Source: Erodium maritimum
Lineage: Eukaryota > Streptophyta > Magnoliopsida > Geraniales > Geraniaceae
Reading direction: 5' to 3'
NCBI GenBank assembly: GCA_963921825.1
Contig: OY997592.1
Location: 63,260,336-63,324,335, forward strand
Length of the DNA stretch: 64,000 bases
Shown here: in pieces, positions 35,223-47,500 of the stretch
How positions within the stretch are numbered: position 1 is the stretch's first letter
How the letters are laid out: each line of letters begins with the position of its first letter
Made by a program: the position numbers and the translations under genes
The notes under the pieces: generated by a model
The model's database searches: none
What the model saw: the letters and a program-made list of their open reading frames with translations, nothing else
What the model was told of the DNA's origin: nothing

Positions 35223-36123
35223 CCAGTCTGGGGGGTTTTTGAAGGGTTTTTCCACCGCTTTGATCTTGTTTTGGAGCTGAACTTTTGGAAGGGTTTTGGG
35301 GGACTTTTGTTACTGTTAAGTGAGACCTAATTAAGGTTGTTTTGTGTTCAAGACATCAAGATCTTGAAGAACGAAGAGCTTGAAGAACGGAGACCTTGAC
35401 GGTACCCGTGTGAAGAACGGTGTGGTGACTCTCGTTTGTGACATCAGAGTGTTGAGAGGAAGACCGTGAGGTAGGGAAAGTCTTAATTACTTAATTACCG
35501 CTTAGAATGCATGATTAGGATAATAAAATCGGAAAGGTCCTAGAATTGCCTATAGGATGCGAATAACTAGAATAATCGTATTTCAATTACTAATAAATGG
35601 ATGAGTCTAGTATGCATGCTTAGGACGATGACAATTAGTGAAGTGTGCTTTCAATACTTGGGAACTTGATTTACTGGTAGAGAGGCTGTGAAGAGCTCTC
35701 GGATTAGTTGTGTGCTAGGTTCACATGCTTGATTGATAGTTGTCGGGTTAACTTAAGAGTCTAATGAAACTAGATTAGCTTTTCTTATAGAATGCCCATT
35801 TGTTCGTTCACATGATGTTTGTATGGTTGAATGTATACTTGTTGATTGAGTGTTTATGTTGCTATAATTGTTGGTTGAACAGATGATCGAGTATGACTGA
35901 TTGTGCCAAAAGGGTACAATCAGGTGATCGATGTACTGATGGTTGAAGACAGGTAAGTACACGGTAAGTATGAAATGGTGTTTTTTGTCTTGGTTGTGAT
36001 GAAAGTGTGTTCCGATGTGTGATGCTTGATGGATGAATGAAGTACTTGTTCCTTTATTCTTATTCTTGAATGTATACTCATTTATTGGTTTGTCTATTTG
36101 TTTGCTTGGTTTGGTAGTACACC

Positions 36124-36144
36124 GGGGGGGGGGGGGGGGGGGGG
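36124..36144. repeat. Homopolymer tract G21 in LTR
   Basis: Same place as the C43 tract of the minus-strand LTR at 14205-17197. Confidence 0.85.
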
Positions 36145-39078
36145 TAATCCGGTGCCGATGAGGTGGTTGGAGGTTGGACAGATACAGTGAGTTGTTGACT
36201 GAGTTTTGGAGTTTGAGGGTATTGGTTACTAGATATTATGAGAGTTGAGCATTGGCAGATCCTGCGGGATATTCATTGGTTACGGGATATTATGAGAGTT
36301 GAGTATCGGCAGATCCTGCGGGATATTCATTGATTATCGGGCCTGCGGGCAATTGGTTATTGGACCCTGCGGGGCATTGATTATTGGGCCTGCGGGCAAT
36401 TGGACAGTTTACCCTGCGGGGAAAGGATTACTTATGGTTTCACCCCAAGGAACTGCATCCCAGTGGGTGCACTACTTGGTCCCCTATGACATATGGTCCA
36501 TAGGTGGCATTTCCGAATTGATTTCGGTGCCTCGATGCAAGTACCTCTTCTGGACCGAGGGAAAATCTGATGTGATGTGGATACTCTGGTGGATCGGATT
36601 ATGGGAACCGAGGTGATCCTAGAATCTATCCACGGATCGGAGGCTTGATAAAGCAAGTGGTTGGCAAGATACTAATATTTCCCAATTTACTATTATTCGT
36701 CCTTTGAAATATTTATTATAAACTTATTTATGTCACTGTTACTTGGATATTATTACGTTGTTGTAATTATTTCTGATTCTTTATCACTTCCTTATTTATT
36801 ATATTGTTCTGTTGTTCGGGTTACATTCGTAGACAGTTTATCTTTAACTTAAGGGTTGAGTTATTAAGGTTTTTCCTACTGAGCGTCAGCTCATCCCCTT
36901 TGGTTTCTAACTGTTTTACAGGAGTACCGGATGTCTAGGGGAGTCGAGGCTAGGGAGCTTTGGGACTTCTTCGGGTTTTTACTAGAGTTATTGTTGGTCT
37001 CTTGTGTTGAACATCCTTTATTTGATTATTTATGTTGAGCTGTGACTCACGACGTTTTAAACCATTTACTGATATGTTGATTTTGACGGAGTTTGTATGA
37101 GATTTTGGAACTTTTATCTATCGTTTACGTTTTCTAATTATTTCAACTCAGGTCACGTCTCGAGTCCGGTCAAAACCGGATTTGGGGCGTGACATTTAGT
37201 GTAAATAAAATAGTATCGTTTTCTCAACGATGACGGTAACTTTAGCAGAGTCCATGAAAATACTATAAACGAATCGTAACTACTAAAAATGGGAGCAATT
37301 AATATTACACCAATCACTTGCTTTCTCAAGCCTCCGATCCACGGATAGATTATGGTGTCACATCGGTTCCCATATTCCGATCCACCAGAGTACCCATATC
37401 ATATCAGATTTTCCCTCGGTCTAGAGGAGTCACATGCATCGGGGCACCGGAAACCATCCCAGAGGGACGCTCATCGTCGGAATTCTCGGAAATGCCTCCA
37501 AAGGACCATATGTCATAGGGAACCAAGGTAGTGCTCCCGCAGGACGCATACACTTGGGTGAAACCACAAGTAACCATTTCTCGCAGAGTAAACCAACCAA
37601 TTGCCCCGTAGGATCCACCTCCAATTCCCTCAGGCTCCGATAATCAATGTCCCATAGGGTCCGGTAACCAATGCCCTCAGGCTCCAATAATCAATGCCCC
37701 GTAGGGTTCAATAACCAATGCCCTCAGGCTCCAATACTCAACCAACATCCCGCCGGATCTGCCAAACACCAACGACCAGAACACCACCAGATTACGCCCC
37801 CCCCCGGTGTAGTACCGAACCGAACAACCAAACATCTCAAGAACATAAACAAGGGAAACACACTATAACTTACACACCAATCAATATTTATCAAGTCACA
37901 CTTTCACCACAACACAACAAAGACATTCATTAGTCCTCTATACTTACCTGTCACGAACCATCGGTACATCGATCACCTGATTGCACCGTCTAGCACAATC
38001 AGTCATACTCGATCATCCGTTCAACCAATCAATCATTTAATCAATCAACGAATTATGTAAACATTCAATCAATCAATCAAGCATACGATTTAGCTAGTTT
38101 CGTTAGACTCTTAACTTATCCAAAACTAGGAAACCAAGCATGTGAACTTGTCACAACAACTAATCCGAGGGCTCATCACGGTGTCTCTACCAGTAAAAAA
38201 ATTCCCAAGTATTGAAAGCGAGTTACACTAGTCGTTCTCATCCTAAGCATGCATACTAGACACATCCGATTATTAGTAATTGAAAGACGATTATTCTAGT
38301 TATTCGCATCCTATATGCAATTCTAGGACCTTACCAATTTTATTAACCTAATAGGCATACAAGTAATGAAATACTCGAGTAGTTAGACTTTCCCTACCTT
38401 GTGGTCTTCCTCTAACAATTCTCTACTGTAAAGCTCGCTTCACCTCTCTTCCGTTCTTCATACGGGTCCCGGAATGGTCTTCGTCCCGCGAATGCAACAC
38501 CAAGGTCTTGGCACACAATCAAACTCTAATCAAGATCTAACCAAGAAGCAAGCAAAGACCCAAAAACAAACTCTTGAAGTAGACGAAAAAGATCGAAAAG
38601 GGGTTTAAAGGGACCAAGACCGGTCTGCCACGGATCTGGTCACGGATCCGTGGACTCCGCCGTCACGGATCTCCTCACGGAGCCGTGTCTGACGCCGTCA
38701 CGGTCTCCCTCACAGAGCCGTGACGTCCTCTGTCACGGTACCCGTCACAGGTCCGTGACGCCTGGTACTGTTCATCCGTCTGCTTCCTCCTGCTTCGGGT
38801 TTTCACGATTTTAACCCCCAAAACCAACATAGATGACCTTCCAAAGCTCCAAAAACAGTTCTTAAACGTCTATACTTCAAAACCCACCATGGGTGTTCAT
38901 CAAAACTCCAAAAACACGAATTAAAACCATCATCCTTCATCAAAATCCTCCAAAACTTCAATAACCAAACTCAAGTTTCAAAACCAAACAAGTTCTTCCA
39001 TTCTCCTCCAAAACCCATGAATCAAAAGTTGTAGAAACAAAATTAGATGAGTGATTTACCTTGAGAGTGAGGAAGGTA

Positions 39079-42000
39079 TGTCACGCCCCAAATCCGGTTT
39101 TGACCGGATTCGAGACGTGAACTTATAATAATAAATAAACACGGTAAAATTACGAAGGATAAAATTTCAAAAGTGATAATAAAGAAATTGACAAAGTTAA
39201 CAGCTCACAAAACCCAGTATACAAAATTTGGTTCAAATATAGACGCACGTCACTAGACCGACTAGACAAGACCCGCGCAAGCTCCCAAGCTCAGCTATGT
39301 CCTGCTAGTACAAATCCCGCTCAACACCTGAAAATCAACAATGTAAGGGGTGAGCTTTCGCCCAGTAGAGAAAGTAGTTAAGGTAATGAACATTGGCTCA
39401 CCACCACGAGTAACCGTACAATTAGGGCATACTAGTACAGCACGACTAAATACCAAACCGGGGTTCATAGCCAATCTTACAATACTCTTAACGACGACTT
39501 TCACACGATCAACAATAACAAACATAAAACACAATCAACACAAAAACCAACAGTGTACACGTCCCGCACCGCAATACCCGAACTCCACCGGCTGTACACA
39601 GCCCAATACCATCAATAACAAATCGGTAGGTCAAACGTCCATCGGACTACCTCTCGATCCAGAGGAGACGCATAACGTCACAAGGACATATAACGTCGAG
39701 AGTGCCGGAAACATCCCTACAAGGACACATATCGTCGGGACTCTCGGAAACGTCTCCAAAGGACCCTAAATCATCGAGGCTGAAACACGACACCCAGTGC
39801 CCATCACGACCCGTAGGCCCAACATGACCCTCAGGCCCAACCACGACCCGTAGGCCCATTATGATATGATTTGGCCCGTCGGCTCCGACCCGTCGGCCCT
39901 ATGCATGATGATATGATGTGGCCCGTCGGCCCTATGCAAGATGATATGATGCGGCCCGTCGGCTCCGACCCATCGGCCCTATGCAACACGACCCGTAGGC
40001 CCCAACCATATTATGGCCCGTCGGCCCTAAACACGAACCGTAGGCCCAATCTCAACCGGAATACCATCCTCAAGGAACTCACAACAAATAAAAATCACGC
40101 ATCGAAATGCCACAGATCAAACACGGCTCACTAAGCCCAACAGTCTTACCACAAATACACGGCACGTCGGTCTATCACTCACCCAACCATATCACAACCA
40201 AGGGTCTCATACAAAAAACACGGCAAACATGCCCACACACAATCACAATCATGCAACACCGAGCAATAATCCTATTGAACTCTTAAGCACACTCAAACCT
40301 TCACGTACTTACCATCACTTACCGACCCCACGTTCACATGGTAACCCCACCGGCTTAACCGGTATTGAATCCCCAATCGTCCCACAGTTCAACATATCAA
40401 TTAACAGGAAATAACACACATGTCATCAACATGTATCACTAGTTCAATCCTAGCCGTTTTCATGTTCGTTAATTATTAACCGTTCAAACAACACAGCACA
40501 CCAACTGATACACTCAGCAATCAATCCTACGACACGACATGGCCCGACTACCAGCACGGCAAAACCCACGACAGAAAACATAAATGTTCGCAGTTTGATA
40601 CGTCTACGCTAGTTGTTCGTTTCCTATACGCATACTAGTTCTATAGCCGGTTTTATTAATTCCTAGCATGCATACTAGTAACTTTCCGTAATTAAACCGG
40701 TATTCGCTGCTTTCCCTACCTCAAGGCGATACCACAACAGCGTCTCCTAGCTGCTGACAACCGGGCCAACACCGTCTTCTAGGGCAAAGTCCGCGTCTAG
40801 GTTTAACTCCGGTCTTCTCTTCGCTCGAAGCCAGACTCTACTTTACACAGAAAGTTACAATTAAAACCGGTTTTCACAATTTAAATTTAAAGGTTACGAC
40901 GGTTTTGTTTTAAGTTCAAGAGTTGCCTTTTAGACTCGAGCGGGCTAAAAGCGTGATTACGACGAATCAAGCTTGAGCACCCGCGCAACGAACTCAGAAC
41001 CCGATGCACGTTTTCCAAGGCGTGGATCCCAATGCACGGATCCTGAGGCACGGGTTTCAGGCACGTTTCCCGAGGTCCGATTCTGCGCTCCGTTTTTGTC
41101 CCATTCTAGTCCGATTTACAGTTTTGTTTACGGTTCTCCGTTCAACAGAATCGAACCCAGTCCAAAACGTTCCACAAAAAAAACCAAACCTTCTAATTAA
41201 AACAGTACAAATCTGAACGTGTTTTCCTTTTTAATCTCAAACTGGTTTCTTTCCCTTTTTCTTTTATTCCAAACTGAATTTGTTTTACAAAAATTTCCCT
41301 TTTAACAAATTAAATTCTTTGCTTTTCTGATTCAACCAAAAACAGATCAAACTTGACCAGATCCAACGGCTCGGGGAAAAAAAGAAACCACAAAGGGAGA
41401 AGAACGGCTCAGGAAAAATAGTCCAACCGCCGGCGAAGATGTCGCCGGCGACTAGCCCCACGGTTGCGACTCACCGTAGAGGAAAAGGGAGCGGCGGCGG
41501 GCGGCTCAGCACGGCGGAACACGATGAACAAACGCTTAGATCTGGACGGAAGTGACGATCCCGTCCCAGATCTGTCGAGCTCTCTCGCGAGTTCGTCCCG
41601 GCCGGAAATGCACGGCGACGGCAGTGGTGGTCGACGTTGAGCACGGGCGGAGGAGACCTGAGAGGGTCGGAGGAAGTCTCGCGGTCAGGAACGACGAGGA
41701 GCTCGGGAGCTTCTCGCCGGAGTGACGACGCTCAGGGAAACAGAAGCTCGGGACGAGGCCTCGGCGGCGCGTGAGGGGACGGAGCAGATCAAGGGCGGCG
41801 AGTGTTTCGGTGAGAGAGAGAAGGAGGGTCGGAGAGGGAGAGGGAAACGGCCGGAGTTGGGGTGAGCGGCGGAGGTGGCGTGAGAGGAAGGGAGATCGAA
41901 GCTAGAAGTCGGGGAGTTGAGAGGGAGTCGGGACGAAGAAGAAGGGATGACGACGCTGACTGTTCCTCAAACCCTAAAATTTCATGTTATAAGGGCAGGC

Positions 42001-42234
42001 CCGAGTGAGTGGGCTTCTGATGGCTGTTGGGCCGCACGGCCCAAAAACAAAACTCGGTTGGATCGGGCCTGGCTTGGCCGGTTCTCCTGGTCGGGTCTGG
42101 CCTGGTCCAGCTTCTTTCTTTTTTTTTTTCCTTTTTTTTTCAAACGAATTAAAATTTAAATCGAATTTCAAACTCGACGTTCCGATCGAATAAAATTAAA
42201 CCAATTAACTATTTTTACCGAAGCGGTCTTCACA
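39079..42234 (-). mobile_element. Solo LTR, gypsy family (TSD AGGTA), nested
   Basis: 3156 bp; plus strand TGTCACGCCCCAAATCC to GAAGCGGTCTTCACA, with target duplication AGGTA at 39074-39078 and 42235-42239. It has a GGCCCGTCGGCCCTATGC-based array (39820-40040), the hairpin at 39351-39364 and a GC-rich block (41400-41900) resembling that of the LTR at 29674-32935. Confidence 0.95.
39820..40040 (-). repeat. Tandem array in LTR, GGCCCGTCGGCC/GATGATATGAT units
   Basis: Six or more alternating blocks of GACCCGTAGGCCC or GGCCCGTCGGCCCTATGC and ATGATGATATGAT in 220 bp. Unit length varies between about 25 and 45 bp. Confidence 0.75.
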
Positions 42235-42811
42235 AGGTATGTAGAAGATGATACTTTGGAGAGTTTTGGGGAGTGAAACCACCTCAAGACTCCATTTTTG
42301 CACCTTTCTTCACCTCCAAGCTCCAAAGTTGCCTCTTCTCTCCCTTTCTCTCTCTAATTTCGGCCAGCACACAAAATGAGGAGAGAAATGTTCCAATTTT
42401 CTTTAAAACCCTAGTTTGATGACATTCCAATAATGCCCTTAGACCCAATCTTTCCAATTTAACTTTTGTGAGGGTAGAAGGGTCAAATAGGGGTCTTTTC
42501 TTCTCCTCCAAGCCAAGAGGGACAAGTGTCCTAGTTGAGGACCACTTTGTCTCTAATAATAACCAATACTTTAGTTAATTCGGAATTAGTCGATAAAAAG
42601 GGTCCCGTTGACCGAAAATTGACCGTTATTATATTACAGTCAAAATACTGGAAACGGCTCAACTAAGCTAACCGTGATATTGGTTAAGCTCTTTGGGCCC
42701 AGGAAAGGTCCTGAATGACTTCCGGAGTCCTCGGTTGACTTTTCCGGCCGAAAGTCAAACTTTGTCGAAATCCACCGGTTCGACCGGGATCGACCGGGGG
42801 CGGTTCTTACA

Positions 42812-43800
42812 GTTTGAGCGTACCAGGCGAGGAGTCGTACCATGCTAAGTCGAGTCGAAAATCGACCTCCCCTTCTCAGGGTTGAGCTTAGAGCCCTTGC
42901 ATGTGGCACATTTCCCTTCCCGGACTTTACCTTGTCATGCCCTCAAGGGTCAGGCTAAGTGTTACCACCTGTTGAGGGAACCGATATGGACTTCCCTATC
43001 TCCCACATGTGCCCCGGTCTGTCCTTCGAGTCTTTCTTCAGGAATTTAGTCTTTTGTGGCTCCACGACTATCGTCATGGACATGCCTATCTTCCTTTCCT
43101 TCAAGCCTTCACCCTCTAGCTTTATTTCACAGTCCCGAGACACATAACGAGTCGGTCACTCCCTTAGTAGTGATCTAGAAGGTGCTAATAAGAGAGGTTT
43201 ACTATTTCTCATACCGTGTCGTCCTCAACCTTGAGAAGAACCCGATGTTAGAAAGGTTGGTGCAATGTTATTCAAACCTAGATCCGAACGTAATCGCCCT
43301 AACTCTTCTATAGTATGGTCATCCTCATCCTTATCGAGGCAGACCGCGAGTTGGTTTCTGATTTGGCTCACTACCTTTTTGTTCATGACCCCAACTCGCA
43401 CAAACCCATTCTGAGGTATGGGGGAGGTGGATGTCCCTAGGTCGCATGCAATGGGAGATCTTCGCTAGGATCTATAAGGCCTTCCAAAACGATCATGCTT
43501 CGCGCGTTGTCCCCTGCCGACCGAAAAAAGAACTCCTAAGACCATCTTCCAACGTTTGTATTTGCCATAGGTACACACACCATCACATCCTTTAAGGAGA
43601 ACTAGATATAGAGACACGGAGAGAGCTGATGGTTGACCACTACGAAGGCAAAACGGATGTTGTGACAGTCCATCTCCTCCATTTAGACATCTATCTCCTT
43701 CCGTGACAATCCCCCTAAATCGTGATAGACAATATTTTCGTTGCTACCAACAACAAAACCCTAACGTCTTTCTGAGACAGAAAGAAAGAGACGTGGTACG
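42812..43800 (-). other. Decayed coding relic, probably retroelement
   Basis: The minus strand has protein-like stretches (NGFVRVGVMNKKVVSQIRNQ and IEELGRLRSDLGLNNIAP near 43430-43250; GHMWEIGKSISVPS near 43000) broken by stops and shifts. The style resembles the region after the zinc knuckle of plant LINE ORF1, but I could not place it in a named domain. It lies upstream of the kinase gene. Confidence 0.35.
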
Positions 43801-44227
43801 TGTTTTTTATTTTGATTTTTGTGCTTAGCTTTCATATTTTTATTGGAATCCTTGATTTTTTTTTTTTGTTACAAGCTTCCAATTTCTTGGGCTCTTTAAC
43901 TAAAACTTACTTAACATGATTAAATGAAGAAAGTGTAGAGAGACAACAGTATTGATTAGAAGAAAAAAAAATATGCTCATAAATATGGTAAAGATGAACA
44001 GAAGTTTAAAAGAAATGAAAGATTAGCGGGTAATATTTGTCATTTCAAAACTATCATATAAAAAACATATTTTTTAACACAAGAAGAAGAATATAAATTG
44101 GACGAACTGCAAGTAATTTTTTAAAAATAATTATCTACAAAAATACGAATAATTGGGACTACAAATCCTTATCTCAAACATTAAAAAAAGGAGGTATTAA
44201 TCATTTTTGATCGATAGTTTTAATTAG
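43801..44227. other. AT-rich upstream region of the kinase gene
   Basis: No coding signal. A TATAAATT at 44092 is about 500 bp from the start codon and could serve as a distant TATA box if the leader is long or spliced; this is weak. Confidence 0.4.
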
Positions 44228-44595
44228 TTGTTTCCAAGAGTGCACGAACCAAAATGGAAGCAGAAGAATAATATCCGTTTGTCGGCGAGCTCTTTGCAAT
44301 GTTCTCTTTGTCGCCGTCGAGACGGCAAGATTTCCCGCCAGTTTCAAGATTGCACCCTGAGAATATCTCCAGTCATATTCTTTGATTCTCTACATTCCTC
44401 CGATGCTCGGATCCACTCAGACAAGAGCAAATGGAGAAAGGGAGAGAAAGTACGCCAATTGTTGAGTTCTATCCAATTAGCTTCAGCTTCAGAGGGTCAC
44501 CGATTTGGATCTCACGAGTCGTGTTTGTTTCTGTATTTATACCCGATTTCGTCTCCTAATTTGGAAGACCCAGTTGCTGAATCTAGCTCGAGTCC
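44228..44595 (+). promoter_or_regulatory. Probable 5' leader / proximal promoter of the kinase gene
   Basis: Composition shifts from AT-rich to balanced at about 44228, with several upstream ATGs in other frames (for example 44228). An in-frame TAG at 44584-44586 lies 12 bases before the chosen start at 44596, so the protein cannot extend further upstream in this exon. Confidence 0.45.
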
Positions 44596-47500
44596 ATGGA
44601 GAGCCCTCTCTCCCCATCTCATGTTGTGATTGTGTACGATGCCATGAAGGATCGCAGCGAGCATGAGCTGAATCTGGTTGTGGACAGCGTCAGAGCTAGG
44701 GGTGACATCCTCCGCGCCGGAGATACCCTTGTTGTGCTTGGGATTATGCAGAGAGTGCAACACCCCAGTAAGTGTTCGATGAAATGCCTCACTCAGTAAT
44801 TGAGTATTATTTTTTTGTAATATGAATTTGGTTTTTCTGTTTTTAGTAGCTACACATTTATATCTCTTAAAGTTGACTAATTTATGGATGCTGTAGCTTT
44901 TTTGTTGCAAACCCGCCTTTCCTAGTTTGAGATTTAGTAGCCAAACTTAAACATAGAGAGTTAATTAGAGCTAAAGGCAAAGTTGGTTCCATTGGCTTGC
45001 TATTGAACAAATATATACACTAGAATCGTGCCATGACATTATCGAACAAGCATTTCAAAGCTACTCTTTTCACTTGGTTTGCTAGTTATTCTTATAATTT
45101 TTTTATTTCATTTGTTTACCGTTTTCCATAGTGGGGTACCAAGCCAAAGCTTATCCCGACGCTTTTGGATTAAGCAACCGTGCAATGGAAGAGGAAGTTT
45201 CAAAGAAAGTAGATTCATATGTGAACATGTTGCTACGGAGTGCTGAAAAGTGTGAAGATCAAGGGGTAATATATGCTATATGTATATGATTTTCATTGAT
45301 ATCATGTTTTCTCTTGATGATGTTTCACCATATACGGCTTCCATATACTGTTTATGGTTGACCATCTATATAGGCTACCAAGGCATTATGATGGTTTGCA
45401 CTATATATGTGTCTATGTTTGACTGTTTTTATTCAGGGAACATTGTCTTGATGCAAAAGGATTAATTTCTTTACCTATGTTCAGGTCAGCATTGAAGTTA
45501 AAATTACAGCTGGATTTCCCATTAAGCATGTTACCATACAAGAGGTTATAACCTGTAAAGCAAATTGGGTGGTACTTGATAGGTATTTCCTTCTTGTTCC
45601 ATTTCTTGATAATAATACTGAATGGGGTTGAATGTCAATTAAGTACCTAACTGGTTTGTATACTGTGTTTATTCTTGTGGGAATTTAGCAATATATGTTT
45701 TGATGTTAATGTAGTTTACAAAACAATATTTCACTCTTGTTTTTTAGCTCATGGTAAATGCCTACGCATTGAATTGGTGTTCCAGATTCCCACAAGCATG
45801 TTTTCCGTTTTTACTTGCATTGCTTCTCATTGCATTACATCCAGACAGCAACTACAATGCAGAAATATCTCATACAGTGTGCAAGTAGCAGGTTCAGAGC
45901 ATTACAGCTAACATTAGTTATCGATGATCGTTCTCTTAGTGCCATGTTAAATAACAATTATTTTTCGAATCCCTTGAGACACAAGTTAGTTAATTTTAAA
46001 CAAGACATTGGCATAAAACACTTTCATTTCTCATACTTACGATTTGCAACACATTACAGGTACCTTAGGCGTGACTTGACATTTTACCTTAAGCAGATAC
46101 CCTGCAAAGTTGCATTAATTCAAGACGGCTTGTCTGTGGATATTTTGCGACGTCATACTACACGTGTAACAGATGCTGTTGAGCACAAGTTATTCTACTC
46201 CATGTCCAAGCCTGTTCCTTTATTCAATTACCAAAGTACCCCACATGTTGAGCAGTCTTCTTTCTTTTTTGGAAGCTACTCCCTATCTATGGGTTCCCTA
46301 GAAAGCTCTGAAACGCATAAAAGCAACATGATGCCTTCATATTTTCTGAAGTCACATGACCCTAGTACTTCATTGGATTTTGGATCCTTTTCTAAGCAAG
46401 AAAAGTCAGGTTTGTACTCTATTATCAGCTGTTTCATCATAGCGCTTATGATTCCTCGTGTATATATTTAAGGTGTTTTCAGTGTATACATGCATGATAA
46501 ATGTGTGGCGTTCACGACATTGGCATACCAAAACTTGGATGGTTTTTATGGATCTGTAGCAATTATAGTGAAGTACTAATAGTTTTTGCTTGTCCAACTG
46601 GTCATACACTTGAACTTAGGCCTTGGGACCTGAGTATCTCATTCCTTATCTATTTCTTTTCAACTTCTGTTGAGTTTCTCTCTTTCCAACCCTTTGGGCC
46701 TCTCTCAAGTGGGGGTCACAAAAATTTAGTGCTTTCTTTAACACAAGGGAACTCATGATTATGATAGACTTCTGGTTTCTACATATTCTACTTTTTTTTT
46801 TCAATTCCCAAATTACCAATGACAATATATTTGTGGCTTTTAGGTGCCAAAGGACAATATAAATCTTCTAATGGTTCTCAAACTATCGAAGACAGTGCCA
46901 AATATACTTTGGGGCAGAGATCCTTGGATGTACCTCTTCTTTGTGTTGGATGTGGAACAAAGACTGAATTATATGTCAAGGACGCAATGAGGTTTAGCTT
47001 TTCTGATATACAGCTTGCAACAGATGATTTTTCAAAGGAAAATCTCATAGGAGAAGGTGGATATGGACATGTATACAAGGGGCAACTTAAACACGGTCAG
47101 CTTATTGCAGCAAAAGTGCGAAAAGAAGCAAGTGAACAAGGATTTGCGGAGTTTCATTCCGAGGTATATGTCCTAAGTTTTGCACGCCACAAGAACATCA
47201 TCATGTTGCTTGGTCACTGTTGCAAAGAGAACCTGAACATCTTGGTGTATGAGTACATTTGCAACAAGTCTCTTGACTGGCATTTATATGGTAAATATCT
47301 ACTGGGAAGCCTTCCCAATTCCTTATGCTTGAAAACACAGTTAACATCTTTGGGTTATCTTGTAGATAAAGCAGCAACTGCTCTTGAGTGGCACCAAAGG
47401 TATGCAGTTGCAATAGGAACTGCAAAAGGACTGCGCTTTCTACATGAAGAATGTCGTGGAGGTCCTATAATTCATAGAGACATGCGACCAAGCAATATAC

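Larger units (their letters stand above)
34103..37194 (+). mobile_element. 3' LTR of the 27868-34102 gypsy element
   Basis: 3092 bp, TGTAAGAACCGC to GGGGCGTGACA, directly after the purine tract. It contains the densest CCGTGACGG palindrome array (35051-35222), a short tandem array (36240-36420), G21 (36124-36144), the hairpin TGAGCGTCAGCTCA (36880-36893) and the terminal hairpin. The next five bases are TTTAG; no matching left duplication survives. Confidence 0.93.
37195..42811 (-). mobile_element. Truncated gypsy LTR, split by a nested solo LTR
   Basis: 37195-39078 and 42240-42811 together form a minus-strand LTR closely like the one at 14205-17197: same GCCCTCAGGCTCC repeats, C9 tract, CCGTGACGG cluster at 38630-38760, and terminus GGGCGGTTCTTACA at 42811. 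Its first several hundred bases (the LTR 3' end) are missing at 37195, where the plus-strand LTR ends. The nested solo LTR occupies 39079-42234. Confidence 0.9.

Noticed and set aside
45815-46471. 218-codon ORF read as a single gene starting in kinase intron 3
   Set aside because: Only 46060-46409 is exon 4 of the kinase; the rest is intron read through in frame.
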